Shown here one piece after another: positions 16,142 through 23,225 of a DNA stretch of 56,845 bases. The translations under genes were made by a program, and so were the position numbers. A model generated the notes under the pieces. It had not been told where the DNA came from and did no database searches. It was given only the letters and a program-made list of their open reading frames with translations. The stretch's first letter is position 1; each line of letters opens with the position of its first letter. Source of the stretch: Methanomassiliicoccales archaeon UBA280 (lineage in GTDB: Archaea; Thermoplasmatota; Thermoplasmata; SG8-5); the NCBI GenBank assembly GCA_002499085.1, contig DAKD01000030.1:1-56845 (forward strand), written 5' to 3'.

Positions 16142-16723
16142 TTACACAGGTAAAGGGTGCTCGAAGTAATCGGCCTTGACATCCTCTCCGGTTATATCCA
16201 GGTAAATCTGAGTGGTCGTCAGCGAGGAATGGCCCAGCATCTTCTGCACCGTCCTGAGGTTCATGCCGGACTTGAGACAATGCACCGCGAAGGAATGCCT
16301 GAGCATGTGGGGGTGGACCTTCTGCTCTATCCCGGCTGCCTTCCCGTAATCCTCGACAAGGCGCTCAATCTGCCTGGAGGACAGTTTCTCGTTTCTTTCG
16401 GAAAGAATCAGGTATCCGGAGGTCGCGTCCTCTATGAAATACTCTATCATGTCCAGGGTCTGATGGTCAACCGGGATGAGGCGGTCCTTGCCGCCCTTGC
16501 CTCCGCGGACAGTGAGCGTCGAGTCAGTGAAATCTATCTCCTCGATCTTCAGGTTCGTGAGCTCCGACACCCTTAGCCCGCACCTGTACAGCATGCGCAG
16601 TATCAGCCTGTCCCGCAACTTTTCCCTGCTGGGGCATTCCAGAAGTTTCCTGACCTCGCGTTCCTTGAGGTATTTCGGCAGCGTCTTCGCCAAGTGCATC
16701 CCGTCTGCTACATATATTGTCAT
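16142..16723 (-). CDS. Short tyrosine recombinase (Xer/integrase catalytic domain)
   Basis: A 193-residue protein containing the whole tyrosine-recombinase catalytic core: the first Arg in RCGLRVSEL (about 47-55), a lysine beta-hairpin GGKGGKDRLIP (about 74-84), HPHMLRH (about 138-144, HxxR), LGHSS (about 164-168) and the nucleophile in TTQIYLDI (about 170-177). The N-terminal core-binding (SAM-like) domain of canonical XerA (about 280 residues) is absent. It cleaves and rejoins DNA; by family it could resolve chromosome dimers or mobilise small elements. Met9 (16699) is an alternative start fitting a TTTAAATATG box at 16727-16736. It is flanked by family B (3' side) and family A (5' side) repeats. 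Confidence 0.88.
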   Translation of the reverse strand: MTIYVADGMHLAKTLPKYLKEREVRKLLECPSREKLRDRLILRMLYRCGLRVSELTNLKIEEIDFTDSTLTVRGGKGGKDRLIPVDHQTLDMIEYFIEDATSGYLILSERNEKLSSRQIERLVEDYGKAAGIEQKVHPHMLRHSFAVHCLKSGMNLRTVQKMLGHSSLTTTQIYLDITGEDVKADYFEHPLPV

Positions 16724-16751
16724 TCACATATTTAAATGGTTGGATATAGTA

Positions 16752-16931
16752 AGGGTCTAGGGTCTGCGTTCTCAAAATGGGATAAAGGGTCTAGGGTCTA
16801 GGGGGCTGGCTTGTCCGGACCAAGCCAGCAAATGCGATTTGGAGGCACCCTATGACCCTATCGCCGAATCAGAGATTCGGCTTAGTCGCGACACATGTGT
16901 CGCTCCTAGCCCCTAGACCCTAGCCCCTAGC
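16752..16931 (-). repeat. Dispersed repeat family A, copy 2
   Basis: A reverse-oriented copy of the 5975-6147 element: inverted AGGGTCTAGGGTCT ends, GCTGGCTTG-TCCGGAC-CAAGCCAGC, GCCGAATC-AGA-GATTCGGC and GCGACACATGTGTCGC in mirrored order. It occupies the divergent intergenic space between the Xer gene and the 132-residue protein gene, leaving both TATA boxes outside. Confidence 0.9.
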
Positions 16932-16982
16932 ACATTCTCGCAAATCATTATATACACAACCAATCTATTTTAGGTTGAGACC

Positions 16983-17381
16983 ATGAAAGTTCGAAGCGGT
17001 CACATCGTGTTCAAGAAAGGCGTCAAGTACAAGGACCTCGTCCCTGTGTACAAGGATCTGTTCATGAAATTTCTCAGGGAGACAGGCCAGCTTCCCGAGG
17101 AAGAGGAAGTCACAACCATGCTGATCACGGAGAACATCATGGACCTTGAGAAGGGCAAGAAGCCCGAGGGATACAACCGCCAGGGAAGGATGCGCCTGAT
17201 TTTCCCTATACTCCAGAAACCGACACAGCCCATCGAATTCTACATATACGGCCACTACCACTCGGCCAAGAGCCTCGAGGTGGCGCGCGTGACCGAGTCC
17301 ATGAGCCAGTTCCTCAAGCACAAGGGCTATGACAACGAGGTTGACTGGGACAATATGCTTATCCATAAGTACAAGAAATGA
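16983..17381 (+). CDS. Hypothetical protein, 132 residues
   Basis: A soluble mixed alpha-beta protein with many lysines. A helical N-terminal half (YKDLVPVYKDLFMKFLRETG) is followed by strands (RMRLIFPILQ, PIEFYIYGHYHSA) and a C-terminal helix (VARVTESMSQFLKHKG). No known family is recognised. A CATTATATACAC TATA box at about 16947-16958 lies 26-30 nt before the ATG, so it is very probably expressed, leaderless. It stands alone between a family A repeat and a palindrome-rich region. Confidence 0.65.
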   Translation: MKVRSGHIVFKKGVKYKDLVPVYKDLFMKFLRETGQLPEEEEVTTMLITENIMDLEKGKKPEGYNRQGRMRLIFPILQKPTQPIEFYIYGHYHSAKSLEVARVTESMSQFLKHKGYDNEVDWDNMLIHKYKK

Positions 17382-17428
17382 TGAAGCGTCAACATTTATT
17401 GGCATTTTCGTTCTCAACTGAAGCAAGA

Positions 17429-17613
17429 CATGTTGATAGCAACATGCCCCGCCTGTGAGGGCGGGGTTTCGATTTCATGGCTGTATGGGTGACAGAGCAA
17501 TCTGGGGCATTTTGTTGCTCTGTTTTTGGAAGCCTCGGCTGTAAGGCCGGGGAGGTCAGGCACTCGCCTGGCTCACACAAGCCGGGCGAAATTGACAGCT
17601 CTGGCACGGGAGC
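17429..17613 (+). mobile_element. IS200/IS605-like palindromic element without transposase, copy 1
   Basis: Non-coding palindromes in series: CATGTTG-ATAG-CAACATG (17429-17446), CCCCGCC-TGTGA-GGGCGGGG (17447-17466), CAGAGCAA / TTGCTCTG (about 17492-17521) followed by T5, AGCCTCGGCTGTAAGGCCGGGGAGGT (split palindrome at 17531-17556), then CGCCTGGCT / AGCCGGGCG (17565-17573/17580-17588) and CTCTGGCACGGGAGC (17599-17613). Such CCCCGCC/GGGCGGGG and AGCCTCGG/CCGGGGAGGT hairpins resemble the ends and omega-RNA 3' region of IS200/IS605 elements. The 38.8-kb copy shares the order, and its CGCC stem varies in a compensated way. Confidence 0.6.
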
Positions 17614-17642
17614 GTCTCTCTCTCTAACTTCTGTCGAGAATA

Positions 17643-17803
17643 TGCAATGTGAAGGCAGAGAGAAACGATTCCTTGAGTTGGTGAGACTCCGGCAAACAGA
17701 CTCTGCCAGAAAATTGCAGTCAAGCGCTAGTTTGCCGGCTCGGACGAGTTTGCTATAATCGTATTGAATTCAAACCGCAAACTCGTCCAGGTTTTTTATT
17801 TTT
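17643..17803 (+). ncRNA. Candidate structured RNA ending in a T-rich terminator
   Basis: Nested stems: TGCAAT (17643-17648)/ATTGCA (17713-17718), GGCAGAG (17654-17660)/CTCTGCC (17701-17707) and inner GAGT/ACTC, with A/G-rich internal loops (GTGAA opposite AGAAA). A perfect 12-bp pair GGACGAGTTTGC (17732-17743)/GCAAACTCGTCC (17777-17788) then runs into TTTTTTATTTTTT (17791-17803), which looks like a termination signal. No open frame of credible length overlaps it. Identity unknown; it could instead be debris of the adjacent palindromic element. Confidence 0.4.
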
Positions 17804-17846
17804 TCGCGATACTGTTTTCAAACTGATGCGGATAAATAAAAAACAG

Positions 17847-17920
17847 GGCCCGGACCGAGATTTGAACTCGGCACTAAGGATCCACAGTCCCGAATGTTAC
17901 CAGGCTACACTACCCGGGCC
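17847..17920 (-). tRNA. tRNA-His (GTG)
   Basis: A 74-nt cloverleaf on the reverse strand. The anticodon loop CTGTGGA gives anticodon GTG. An encoded extra 5' G (G-1) faces C73, the histidine identity element. The T-arm is CCGAG-TTCAAAT-CTCGG. The CCA is not encoded. The anticodon stem has one C-T mismatch at its base and a G-T pair. The downstream strand (TGTTTTTTATTTAT) is T-rich and would terminate transcription. No intron is seen. Confidence 0.92.
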
Positions 17921-18007
17921 ATTGCGTACCCGGCCAAAATGCAATCCCGTATAAATGTGTTGGTAAGTCCCAGGAAAACCTAATTACCCGCATCGCCATC
18001 CGCAGGC

Positions 18008-18907
18008 ATGCGCAAATCCGACCTGGCCATAATCGTCGCGGTTATAGCCTGCTCCTTCTCCTCCATATTCATCAGGTGGAGCGACGCGGAGCCCATGGCC
18101 ATTGCATTCTACAGGCTTCTGTTCACCACGCTTCTTCTCCTTCCTTTCGTTCTGATGAAGCGCGGAAAAGAGCTCAGAACCTTGGGAAAGAGGAACATTG
18201 GTCTGATGCTGGGCATCGGGTTGATCCTCAGCTTCCACTTCACGATGTGGATAACCTCCCTCGGGCTCACGTCGGTGGCAAGTTCAGTCATTCTTGTCAC
18301 AGCCCATCCGATTCTCGTCGGAACCATATCCCATTTCGTGCTGAAGGACCGCCTTTCCAGGCTCAATTTCATCGGGATATTCATTGGCGTGGCCGGAGTG
18401 ATAATCCTTGTCACGGGCGATTTCTCGGGCGGACCCCTGACGGGAAGCCAGACACTCGGAAACATCCTGGCGTTTCTCGCGGGCATATGCGCCGGGATCT
18501 ACATACTGGGCGGCAGGAGGATGCGCCGCACGGTATCCGTCGTCACCTATGCTTTCCTCGTGTACCTGTTCTGCACGATTTTCCTGCTCATCCAATGCCT
18601 GGCCACATCCACGCCGCTGTTCCCGCTGCCCGCGAATGAGTATTACCTGTTCCTGCTCATGGCTCTCATCCCCGGAATACTGGGCCACACCCTGTACAAC
18701 TGGTCGCTGAAACATGTCACCGCGACAGTGGTTTCAGTGAGCCTGCTCGGCGAACCGATAGGCTCCTCCATCCTGGCGGTTCTTCTGCTCGGCGAGATGC
18801 CAGGCAAATGGGTCATCATAGGCGGGCCCATTGTGCTGGCCGGGATACTGATGGCCTCGATGAGGAAGAGGAAGAAACAACGAAGATTGCGGCCGAAAAG
18901 GATTTAA
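18008..18907 (+). CDS. EamA/DMT-family transporter
   Basis: A 299-residue protein with ten hydrophobic helices arranged as two EamA repeats (about 1-140 and 150-290), each ending in the typical helix pair (LNFIGIFIGVAGVIILVTGDF near 118-138; WVIIGGPIVLAGILMASM near 270-287). DMT exporters move amino acids, metabolites or drugs across the cytoplasmic membrane; the substrate cannot be told. The C-terminus is basic (RKRKKQRRLRPKR). It sits between tRNA-His and tRNA-Gly, transcribed with the latter. Length is normal for the family. Confidence 0.87.
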   Translation: MRKSDLAIIVAVIACSFSSIFIRWSDAEPMAIAFYRLLFTTLLLLPFVLMKRGKELRTLGKRNIGLMLGIGLILSFHFTMWITSLGLTSVASSVILVTAHPILVGTISHFVLKDRLSRLNFIGIFIGVAGVIILVTGDFSGGPLTGSQTLGNILAFLAGICAGIYILGGRRMRRTVSVVTYAFLVYLFCTIFLLIQCLATSTPLFPLPANEYYLFLLMALIPGILGHTLYNWSLKHVTATVVSVSLLGEPIGSSILAVLLLGEMPGKWVIIGGPIVLAGILMASMRKRKKQRRLRPKRI

Positions 18908-18936
18908 TACCAGCCCATCATCCATGTTGAAACCAT

Positions 18937-19009
18937 GCGGGTGTAGTGTAGCCTGGTATCACTCCAGCTTGCCAAGCTGGTAACTCGGGTTCAAATCCCG
19001 GCGCCCGCA
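18937..19009 (+). tRNA. tRNA-Gly (GCC)
   Basis: 73 nt: acceptor GCGGGTG/CGCCCGC with A73, anticodon loop TTGCCAA giving GCC, and T-arm CTCGGG-TTCAAAT-CCCGG. The CCA is not encoded. Its 3' terminal 15 nt (18996-19010) recur exactly at 19176-19190, and an inverted copy of 11 nt lies at 19035-19045. Confidence 0.95.
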
Positions 19010-19010
19010 C

Positions 19011-19190
19011 TCAGTTTCTGTTTGATTTCGATCCGTGCGGGCGCCTGCGACGAATTTGGTCATGTACATGGCATGAAATTCGTCTTACTCGAAGCCGGAA
19101 GGCTGAGAAAGAACGAGGCTTTGCCTCGTTTGACTCGCATCGATGTTGGGTGTTTGCATCGGGCTACGATGCTCGTCCCGGCGCCCGCAC
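19011..19190 (+). repeat. Hairpin-rich segment ending in a second copy of the tRNA-Gly 3' end
   Basis: The direct repeat TCCCGGCGCCCGCAC occurs at 18996-19010 (in the tRNA) and 19176-19190, exactly 180 nt apart. Between them lie GTGCGGGCGCC (19035-19045, inverted copy of the tRNA end), GACGAATTT/AAATTCGTC (19049-19057/19076-19084), AACGAGGC-TTT-GCCTCGTT (19112-19130) and GCATCG/CGATGC (19156-19161/19167-19172). Tail duplication of a tRNA is the classical footprint of site-specific integration, but this unit is far too small to encode an integrase. Confidence 0.75.
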
Positions 19191-19256
19191 CTTTTCCTTC
19201 GCGTCACTGTGTTTTGTAGTCAGGAAAAGATGCTTTTATCCATATGTCATCCCAAA

Positions 19257-19556
19257 TCAATAAATGATAATATAATTGAAACCAAGGAATATCACATATG
19301 AGAGGAAAGGACCAATTGATCCATAATAATCCTGGTTCAATATAGCCACAGCGCCGATGATGATTGACAGCCCCCAGCATATCGGGCCGAAAAGGAGGAT
19401 GAAAAGCCAGGATCTTAGAGAAAAGCCGAGAATCAGGCCACCAATTGAGAGAATTGCCAGAACGATAGAGTATGCCGCAAGGCATGTCATATTGCCCCGG
19501 TTTTTTAACACTATGCGATAATCTGGTTCTGTGATCCAATCCATTCTCTCATTCAT
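19257..19556 (-). CDS. Small membrane protein, unknown (AT-rich patch)
   Basis: A 99-residue protein with a short polar N-terminus and three hydrophobic helices (about 26-46, 48-70 and 80-98). No family is recognised. The start at 19556 follows CAGGAGGAGATAATT, a strong ribosome site, and overlaps the stop of the upstream gene (ATGAATGA), so the two are translationally coupled. Codon use is markedly A/T-rich compared with neighbours, suggesting horizontal origin. Confidence 0.7.
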   Translation of the reverse strand: MNERMDWITEPDYRIVLKNRGNMTCLAAYSIVLAILSIGGLILGFSLRSWLFILLFGPICWGLSIIIGAVAILNQDYYGSIGPFLSYVIFLGFNYIIIY

Positions 19557-20694
19557 AATTATCTCCTCCTGTTGTGAAGGTATTTGGACCCACAGTCGAG
19601 ATACTTCTTTCACGTGCATAATTGTAAATGGTAATAAAATATGATTCATTTTTATATAAATTATTGATTATAAGTATGTCTCCGTTGCTGATGAGAGGTG
19701 AATCTAGCATGCTCTGGCTATGATAAAAGACTGTGATATCATTTTCTGTACACGGCATCGTGATGTTTGAACCCGACACCGTATCCGGCCAATAAATGCT
19801 TACTGTATGATGGTTGGAAACAAGCCTAATCTCTAGGTTGCCAGCATAATTTCCAGGATATGGGGTTCCAAATTGGATTTGTACATTATCACTATCACTG
19901 ATTATTTCATTTATACTGATTATATCTATATTTCGAACAACCAATGGTTCGGTCTGGGGAACAATTGTCTGGAGGGTGAAAGATCCGACAACAAACAAAG
20001 CAATGCAAATAGAAAAGAACATGGGAAAACCGCTCTGGGTCAAAGGTATATTATCGATTCTTGCTGAGCTGCGTTGCAGTTTCTTTGCTTTGCTAAGAAG
20101 TAATAATGAAACAGAAATAAATGCGGGAGCCACAACCAGAAATAACAACCAAAGGTCGAACTCTCCATTTACTGGAACTAGCCTTAACGGAATTCCGAAT
20201 ATACCTGCAAATAATAACCCGATGGAAAGTACGAGGCCCAGGGTTAACAGAGCAAAACCAAAGACAGTAAGCCAAATTTGGGCATTGGTTTCTTCAACTA
20301 ATATTTGTCGTCCATTCCTTTTAAAACGGATAAATGCACAACAGACAGATAAAATGACCATTGCATACACAATCAATGGCCAATAGGGGGCTTTGTGACT
20401 GCTGGCAATTCCTGAATCGACGGAACCGAAGAAAAGGTAGCCATCCTGCCATTCAAATCCATTGAGAATTATTACCAATGGAGGTTGTAAGTCAAAATTC
20501 GTTACTTTAGTACCTCCTTCCTCAAAAACGCTCCAGCAATAGCTGATTTTCTCAGTGGGATATGTCGGTGCGATTAGAATTGCGGTGATTAAAACGATTA
20601 GTACTGGCAATAATTCAAAGTTCACAGTTTTTTCCTGAAATATCGAGTCGAACTCCTCACGGAAGGTTCGGATTCCATTTTTTTGCTCAACCAT
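19549..20694 (-). CDS. Multi-pass membrane protein with extracytoplasmic C-terminal domain
   Basis: A 381-residue protein with hydrophobic helices at about 25-45, 105-122, 143-175, 188-206 and 228-245. A soluble C-terminal domain of about 130 residues, rich in strands and N-glycosylation-like sequons (SNIT, KNES), is presumably outside the cell. Family not recognised. The second ATG (20694) was taken as start. AT-rich codon usage distinguishes it and its coupled partner from every surrounding gene. Together they look like a small acquired cassette next to tRNA-Gly. Confidence 0.7.
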   Translation of the reverse strand: MVEQKNGIRTFREEFDSIFQEKTVNFELLPVLIVLITAILIAPTYPTEKISYCWSVFEEGGTKVTNFDLQPPLVIILNGFEWQDGYLFFGSVDSGIASSHKAPYWPLIVYAMVILSVCCAFIRFKRNGRQILVEETNAQIWLTVFGFALLTLGLVLSIGLLFAGIFGIPLRLVPVNGEFDLWLLFLVVAPAFISVSLLLLSKAKKLQRSSARIDNIPLTQSGFPMFFSICIALFVVGSFTLQTIVPQTEPLVVRNIDIISINEIISDSDNVQIQFGTPYPGNYAGNLEIRLVSNHHTVSIYWPDTVSGSNITMPCTENDITVFYHSQSMLDSPLISNGDILIINNLYKNESYFITIYNYARERSISTVGPNTFTTGGDNYE

Positions 20695-20815
20695 TGTCAA
20701 CACCTTAATAGAATTAGTGTTGTGTTGGTATAAAAAAACAATTCTGACATGTCATAATTTCATACATGACGATAACCTTATTAGGAAAGACCTTTTCAGC
20801 CCCTCAGGTGTGAAA

Positions 20816-21043
20816 ATGAAAGCTTTCAAAGTAACTGGCACTTTCATGATGGGAAAGAAGATCCAGGGCTTCTCCAAGGAGGTCGTCTCCAAGGACAAGA
20901 ACGAGGCCACCGAATTCATCATCTCGGACCTGGGCAGCAAGCACAAAGTGAAGCGGTACAATGTGAAGATCTCCGAAGTGAAGGAGCTGAAGCCGGACGA
21001 AGTAACGGACCACATTGTCAGCTACAAGCTGGGCGGGCAGTAG
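20816..21043 (+). CDS. rplX: Ribosomal protein L18a/LX (eL20)
   Basis: A 75-residue archaeal large-subunit protein: MKAFKVTGTFMMGKKIQGFSKEV is the recognisable start, with a second half (KRYNVKISEVKEL) repeating the small alpha-beta fold. The ATG at 20816 is the conserved family start; upstream in-frame ATGs precede the promoter region. Prefoldin alpha begins at the base after its stop, and FtsY follows, a gene order common in euryarchaea that links ribosome, chaperone and SRP targeting. Confidence 0.93.
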   Translation: MKAFKVTGTFMMGKKIQGFSKEVVSKDKNEATEFIISDLGSKHKVKRYNVKISEVKELKPDEVTDHIVSYKLGGQ

Positions 21044-21472
21044 ATGAACGAGCAGGAAATCGCCGTTGCGGCGCAGGAGCTCGAGCTTCTGCGCATGCAG
21101 CTCGACAACATGAACAAGCAGGAAGAGCTCATCCAGATAACATTTGAGGAATACACGCGCGCAAAGGGTGCGCTCGAGGACCTGAAGGGCAAGGAGAAGG
21201 GCGCCGAGATACTCGTTCCGATAGGCGCGAACTGCTGGGTCCATGCCAAGCTCGGCGACACGTCAAAAGCCATAGCCAGCATAGGCTCGAATGTTGCAGT
21301 CGGGCAGAAGCTCGAAGCAATAATCGAACGGCTGGAAAACCAGCTGGGGGACATCAAAAATGCCCAGTCCGAACTGGCTTCGAAGATAGGCAAGGTCGAG
21401 AGAAGGGCGAGAGACCTCGCCATGGTGCTTGAGGAGGCCTACGGCAAGGCTGAATCCCCGGATTCCCAGTAG
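21044..21472 (+). CDS. pfdA: Prefoldin subunit alpha
   Basis: A 142-residue coiled-coil chaperone subunit: N-terminal helix (about 2-50), a central beta-hairpin segment (ILVPIGANCWVHAKLGD, about 64-80) and a C-terminal helix (about 90-135). Two alpha and four beta subunits form the jellyfish hexamer that hands unfolded proteins to the thermosome. The ATG immediately follows the L18a stop and the stop abuts the ftsY ribosome site, so it is coupled to both. Confidence 0.93.
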   Translation: MNEQEIAVAAQELELLRMQLDNMNKQEELIQITFEEYTRAKGALEDLKGKEKGAEILVPIGANCWVHAKLGDTSKAIASIGSNVAVGQKLEAIIERLENQLGDIKNAQSELASKIGKVERRARDLAMVLEEAYGKAESPDSQ

Positions 21473-21481
21473 GTGAAGCTA

Positions 21482-22408
21482 ATGTTCAAGTTCCTGAAGG
21501 GAATGTTTTCAAAGTTCAACAAGGACGCCGAGTCAGTCTCCGAGGGCGCGATTTCCGACGAGCACGGCAAGGTCATAAAGGAATCCAAGCTGGAGGAGAT
21601 CCTCTGGAACCTGGAGGTCGGGCTCATGGAGTCGGACGTCGCGGTCGAGGTGATAGAGGAGCTGAAGGCCCAGCTGAGAACCGAGCTGCTGGGCAAGAGG
21701 GTAAAGCGCGGAGTGGATTTCGGCGAGGCTGTGAACGAGGCCATCAAGTCCTCGCTTCAGAAGGTGCTGAGCATCTCTTCGCTGGATTTCGACAGCTATG
21801 TCGAGAAGCACGAGAAGCCGGTCGTCCTGATGTTCGTGGGGGTGAACGGCACTGGAAAGACCACTGCCATAGCGAAGATCGCTCACAGGCTGCAGGCCGC
21901 GAAAAAATCGATTGTCCTGGCCGCCGGGGACACGTTCCGGGCCGGCGCGATCGAGCAGCTGACCATTCATTCGGAGAAGCTCGGCTGCAAGATAATCAAG
22001 CATCAGGCAGGCGCGGATTCGGCCGCGGTGGCATACGACGCGATCGAGCACGCCAGGGCCAGGCACAGGGATGTCGTCCTCATAGACACCGCAGGGAGGA
22101 TGCAGACCAACGCCAACCTCATGGACGAGATGAAGAAGATAAGGCGCATCGCGAATCCGGACATGGTCGTCTTCGTGGGCGACTCGCTCGCCGGAAACGA
22201 CGCGGTGGAGCAGGCCAGGAAGTTCAACGAGGCCGTGGGGATCGACGCGGTAATCCTGACCAAGATTGACGCGGACGCCAAGGGCGGCGCAGCCCTGTCC
22301 ATCGCGAAGGCCGTGGGCAAGCCCATAATATTCGTGTCCACTGGCCAGGAATACGGCCAGCTAGCGGTTTTCGACGCGAAGTGGATGATAGACAGGATCT
22401 TCGAATAA
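21482..22408 (+). CDS. ftsY: Signal recognition particle receptor FtsY
   Basis: A 308-residue SRP GTPase at the inner membrane face. It has an N domain of helices (about 1-105) and a G domain with GVNGTGKTT (G1, about 120-128), DTAGR (G3, about 202-206), TKID (G4) and the closing GTGQEYGQLAVF. The charged A region of bacterial FtsY is essentially absent, as in archaea. The ATG at 21482 was preferred over GTG at 21473 because AGGTGA (21471-21476) lies 5 nt upstream of it. Confidence 0.93.
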   Translation: MFKFLKGMFSKFNKDAESVSEGAISDEHGKVIKESKLEEILWNLEVGLMESDVAVEVIEELKAQLRTELLGKRVKRGVDFGEAVNEAIKSSLQKVLSISSLDFDSYVEKHEKPVVLMFVGVNGTGKTTAIAKIAHRLQAAKKSIVLAAGDTFRAGAIEQLTIHSEKLGCKIIKHQAGADSAAVAYDAIEHARARHRDVVLIDTAGRMQTNANLMDEMKKIRRIANPDMVVFVGDSLAGNDAVEQARKFNEAVGIDAVILTKIDADAKGGAALSIAKAVGKPIIFVSTGQEYGQLAVFDAKWMIDRIFE

Positions 22409-22439
22409 TGTTATTATCCGGAATCACTTATCTGCTGTC

Positions 22440-23225
22440 ATGTGGCTGTTGGTGCTTGGGATACTGGCCGTTTTCGGCATCTCATTCATCTATTCCAACC
22501 TGGGAATGGGCGGCGGCGTTCTCTTCGTCCCTCTTCTGCTGGCCATCACGACCCATGACGAGGACACTGTCGTGGCAATATCGCTGTGCCTCGTGCTGGC
22601 GAACTGCATCACATCCCTCTGGAACCACCAGCGGGAGAAGCTTGTCGACTGGAAGCTGGCCGGGACAATGGCTTTCGGCGCAGGCGTCGGCACAGTCGTC
22701 GGCGTCTGGTTCAATATCAACACGGGCAAGGACGTTTTCCTCCTGGTCTTCATGGGCGTCGTCGTGGCAGTGATCATCAAGATGCTGCTCGACTGGGCCA
22801 GGCAGGCCAAGATATGCGAGTCCGACGACGAGTCAAAGATGACGGGCGGGCGGGTCGCGGCCGCATCCACCGGAACAGTGGCCTCGGGTTTCATGTCAGG
22901 GGCGCTGGGCCTCGGGGGCGGAGTGATAAATGTTCCGCTGCTCATCTATGTTCTGGGCAGGTGCACGAAACGGGCTGCGGGCACGAGCTTCGTCATAATG
23001 CTGGTCAGCGGCGTGATAGGCCTTCTCGCCTACATGGCCAGCGGCACCGAGATAGATTGGACATATGCGGCTGCCCTCACGCCGGTCGTCTTCCTGGGTT
23101 CGTTCATAGGCTCGAGATGGGGCATCAAGAAGCTCAAGGGCAGGCATGTCCAGTTCCTATTCATTCTCGTGCTGGCGCTGGCGATAGTCAAATCGTTTTA
23201 TGACCTGATGCTGATGTTCAGCTAG
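22440..23225 (+). CDS. TauE/SafE-family anion exporter
   Basis: A 261-residue membrane protein with eight predicted helices and the paired TauE signatures SNLGMGGGVLFVPLLL (about 20-35) and GALGLGGGVINVPLLIYVLG (about 154-173). The family exports sulfite, sulfoacetate or related organosulfur anions. It lies 31 nt after ftsY and its end overlaps the convergent beta-helix gene by 8 nt. The substrate is not predictable from context. Confidence 0.9.
   Translation: MWLLVLGILAVFGISFIYSNLGMGGGVLFVPLLLAITTHDEDTVVAISLCLVLANCITSLWNHQREKLVDWKLAGTMAFGAGVGTVVGVWFNINTGKDVFLLVFMGVVVAVIIKMLLDWARQAKICESDDESKMTGGRVAAASTGTVASGFMSGALGLGGGVINVPLLIYVLGRCTKRAAGTSFVIMLVSGVIGLLAYMASGTEIDWTYAAALTPVVFLGSFIGSRWGIKKLKGRHVQFLFILVLALAIVKSFYDLMLMFS

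Noticed and set aside
17477..17758. A 93-codon rightward open frame
   Set aside because: It runs through the palindromic element and the candidate RNA, has no ribosome site or TATA box at the right distance, and its residues only reflect hairpin sequence.
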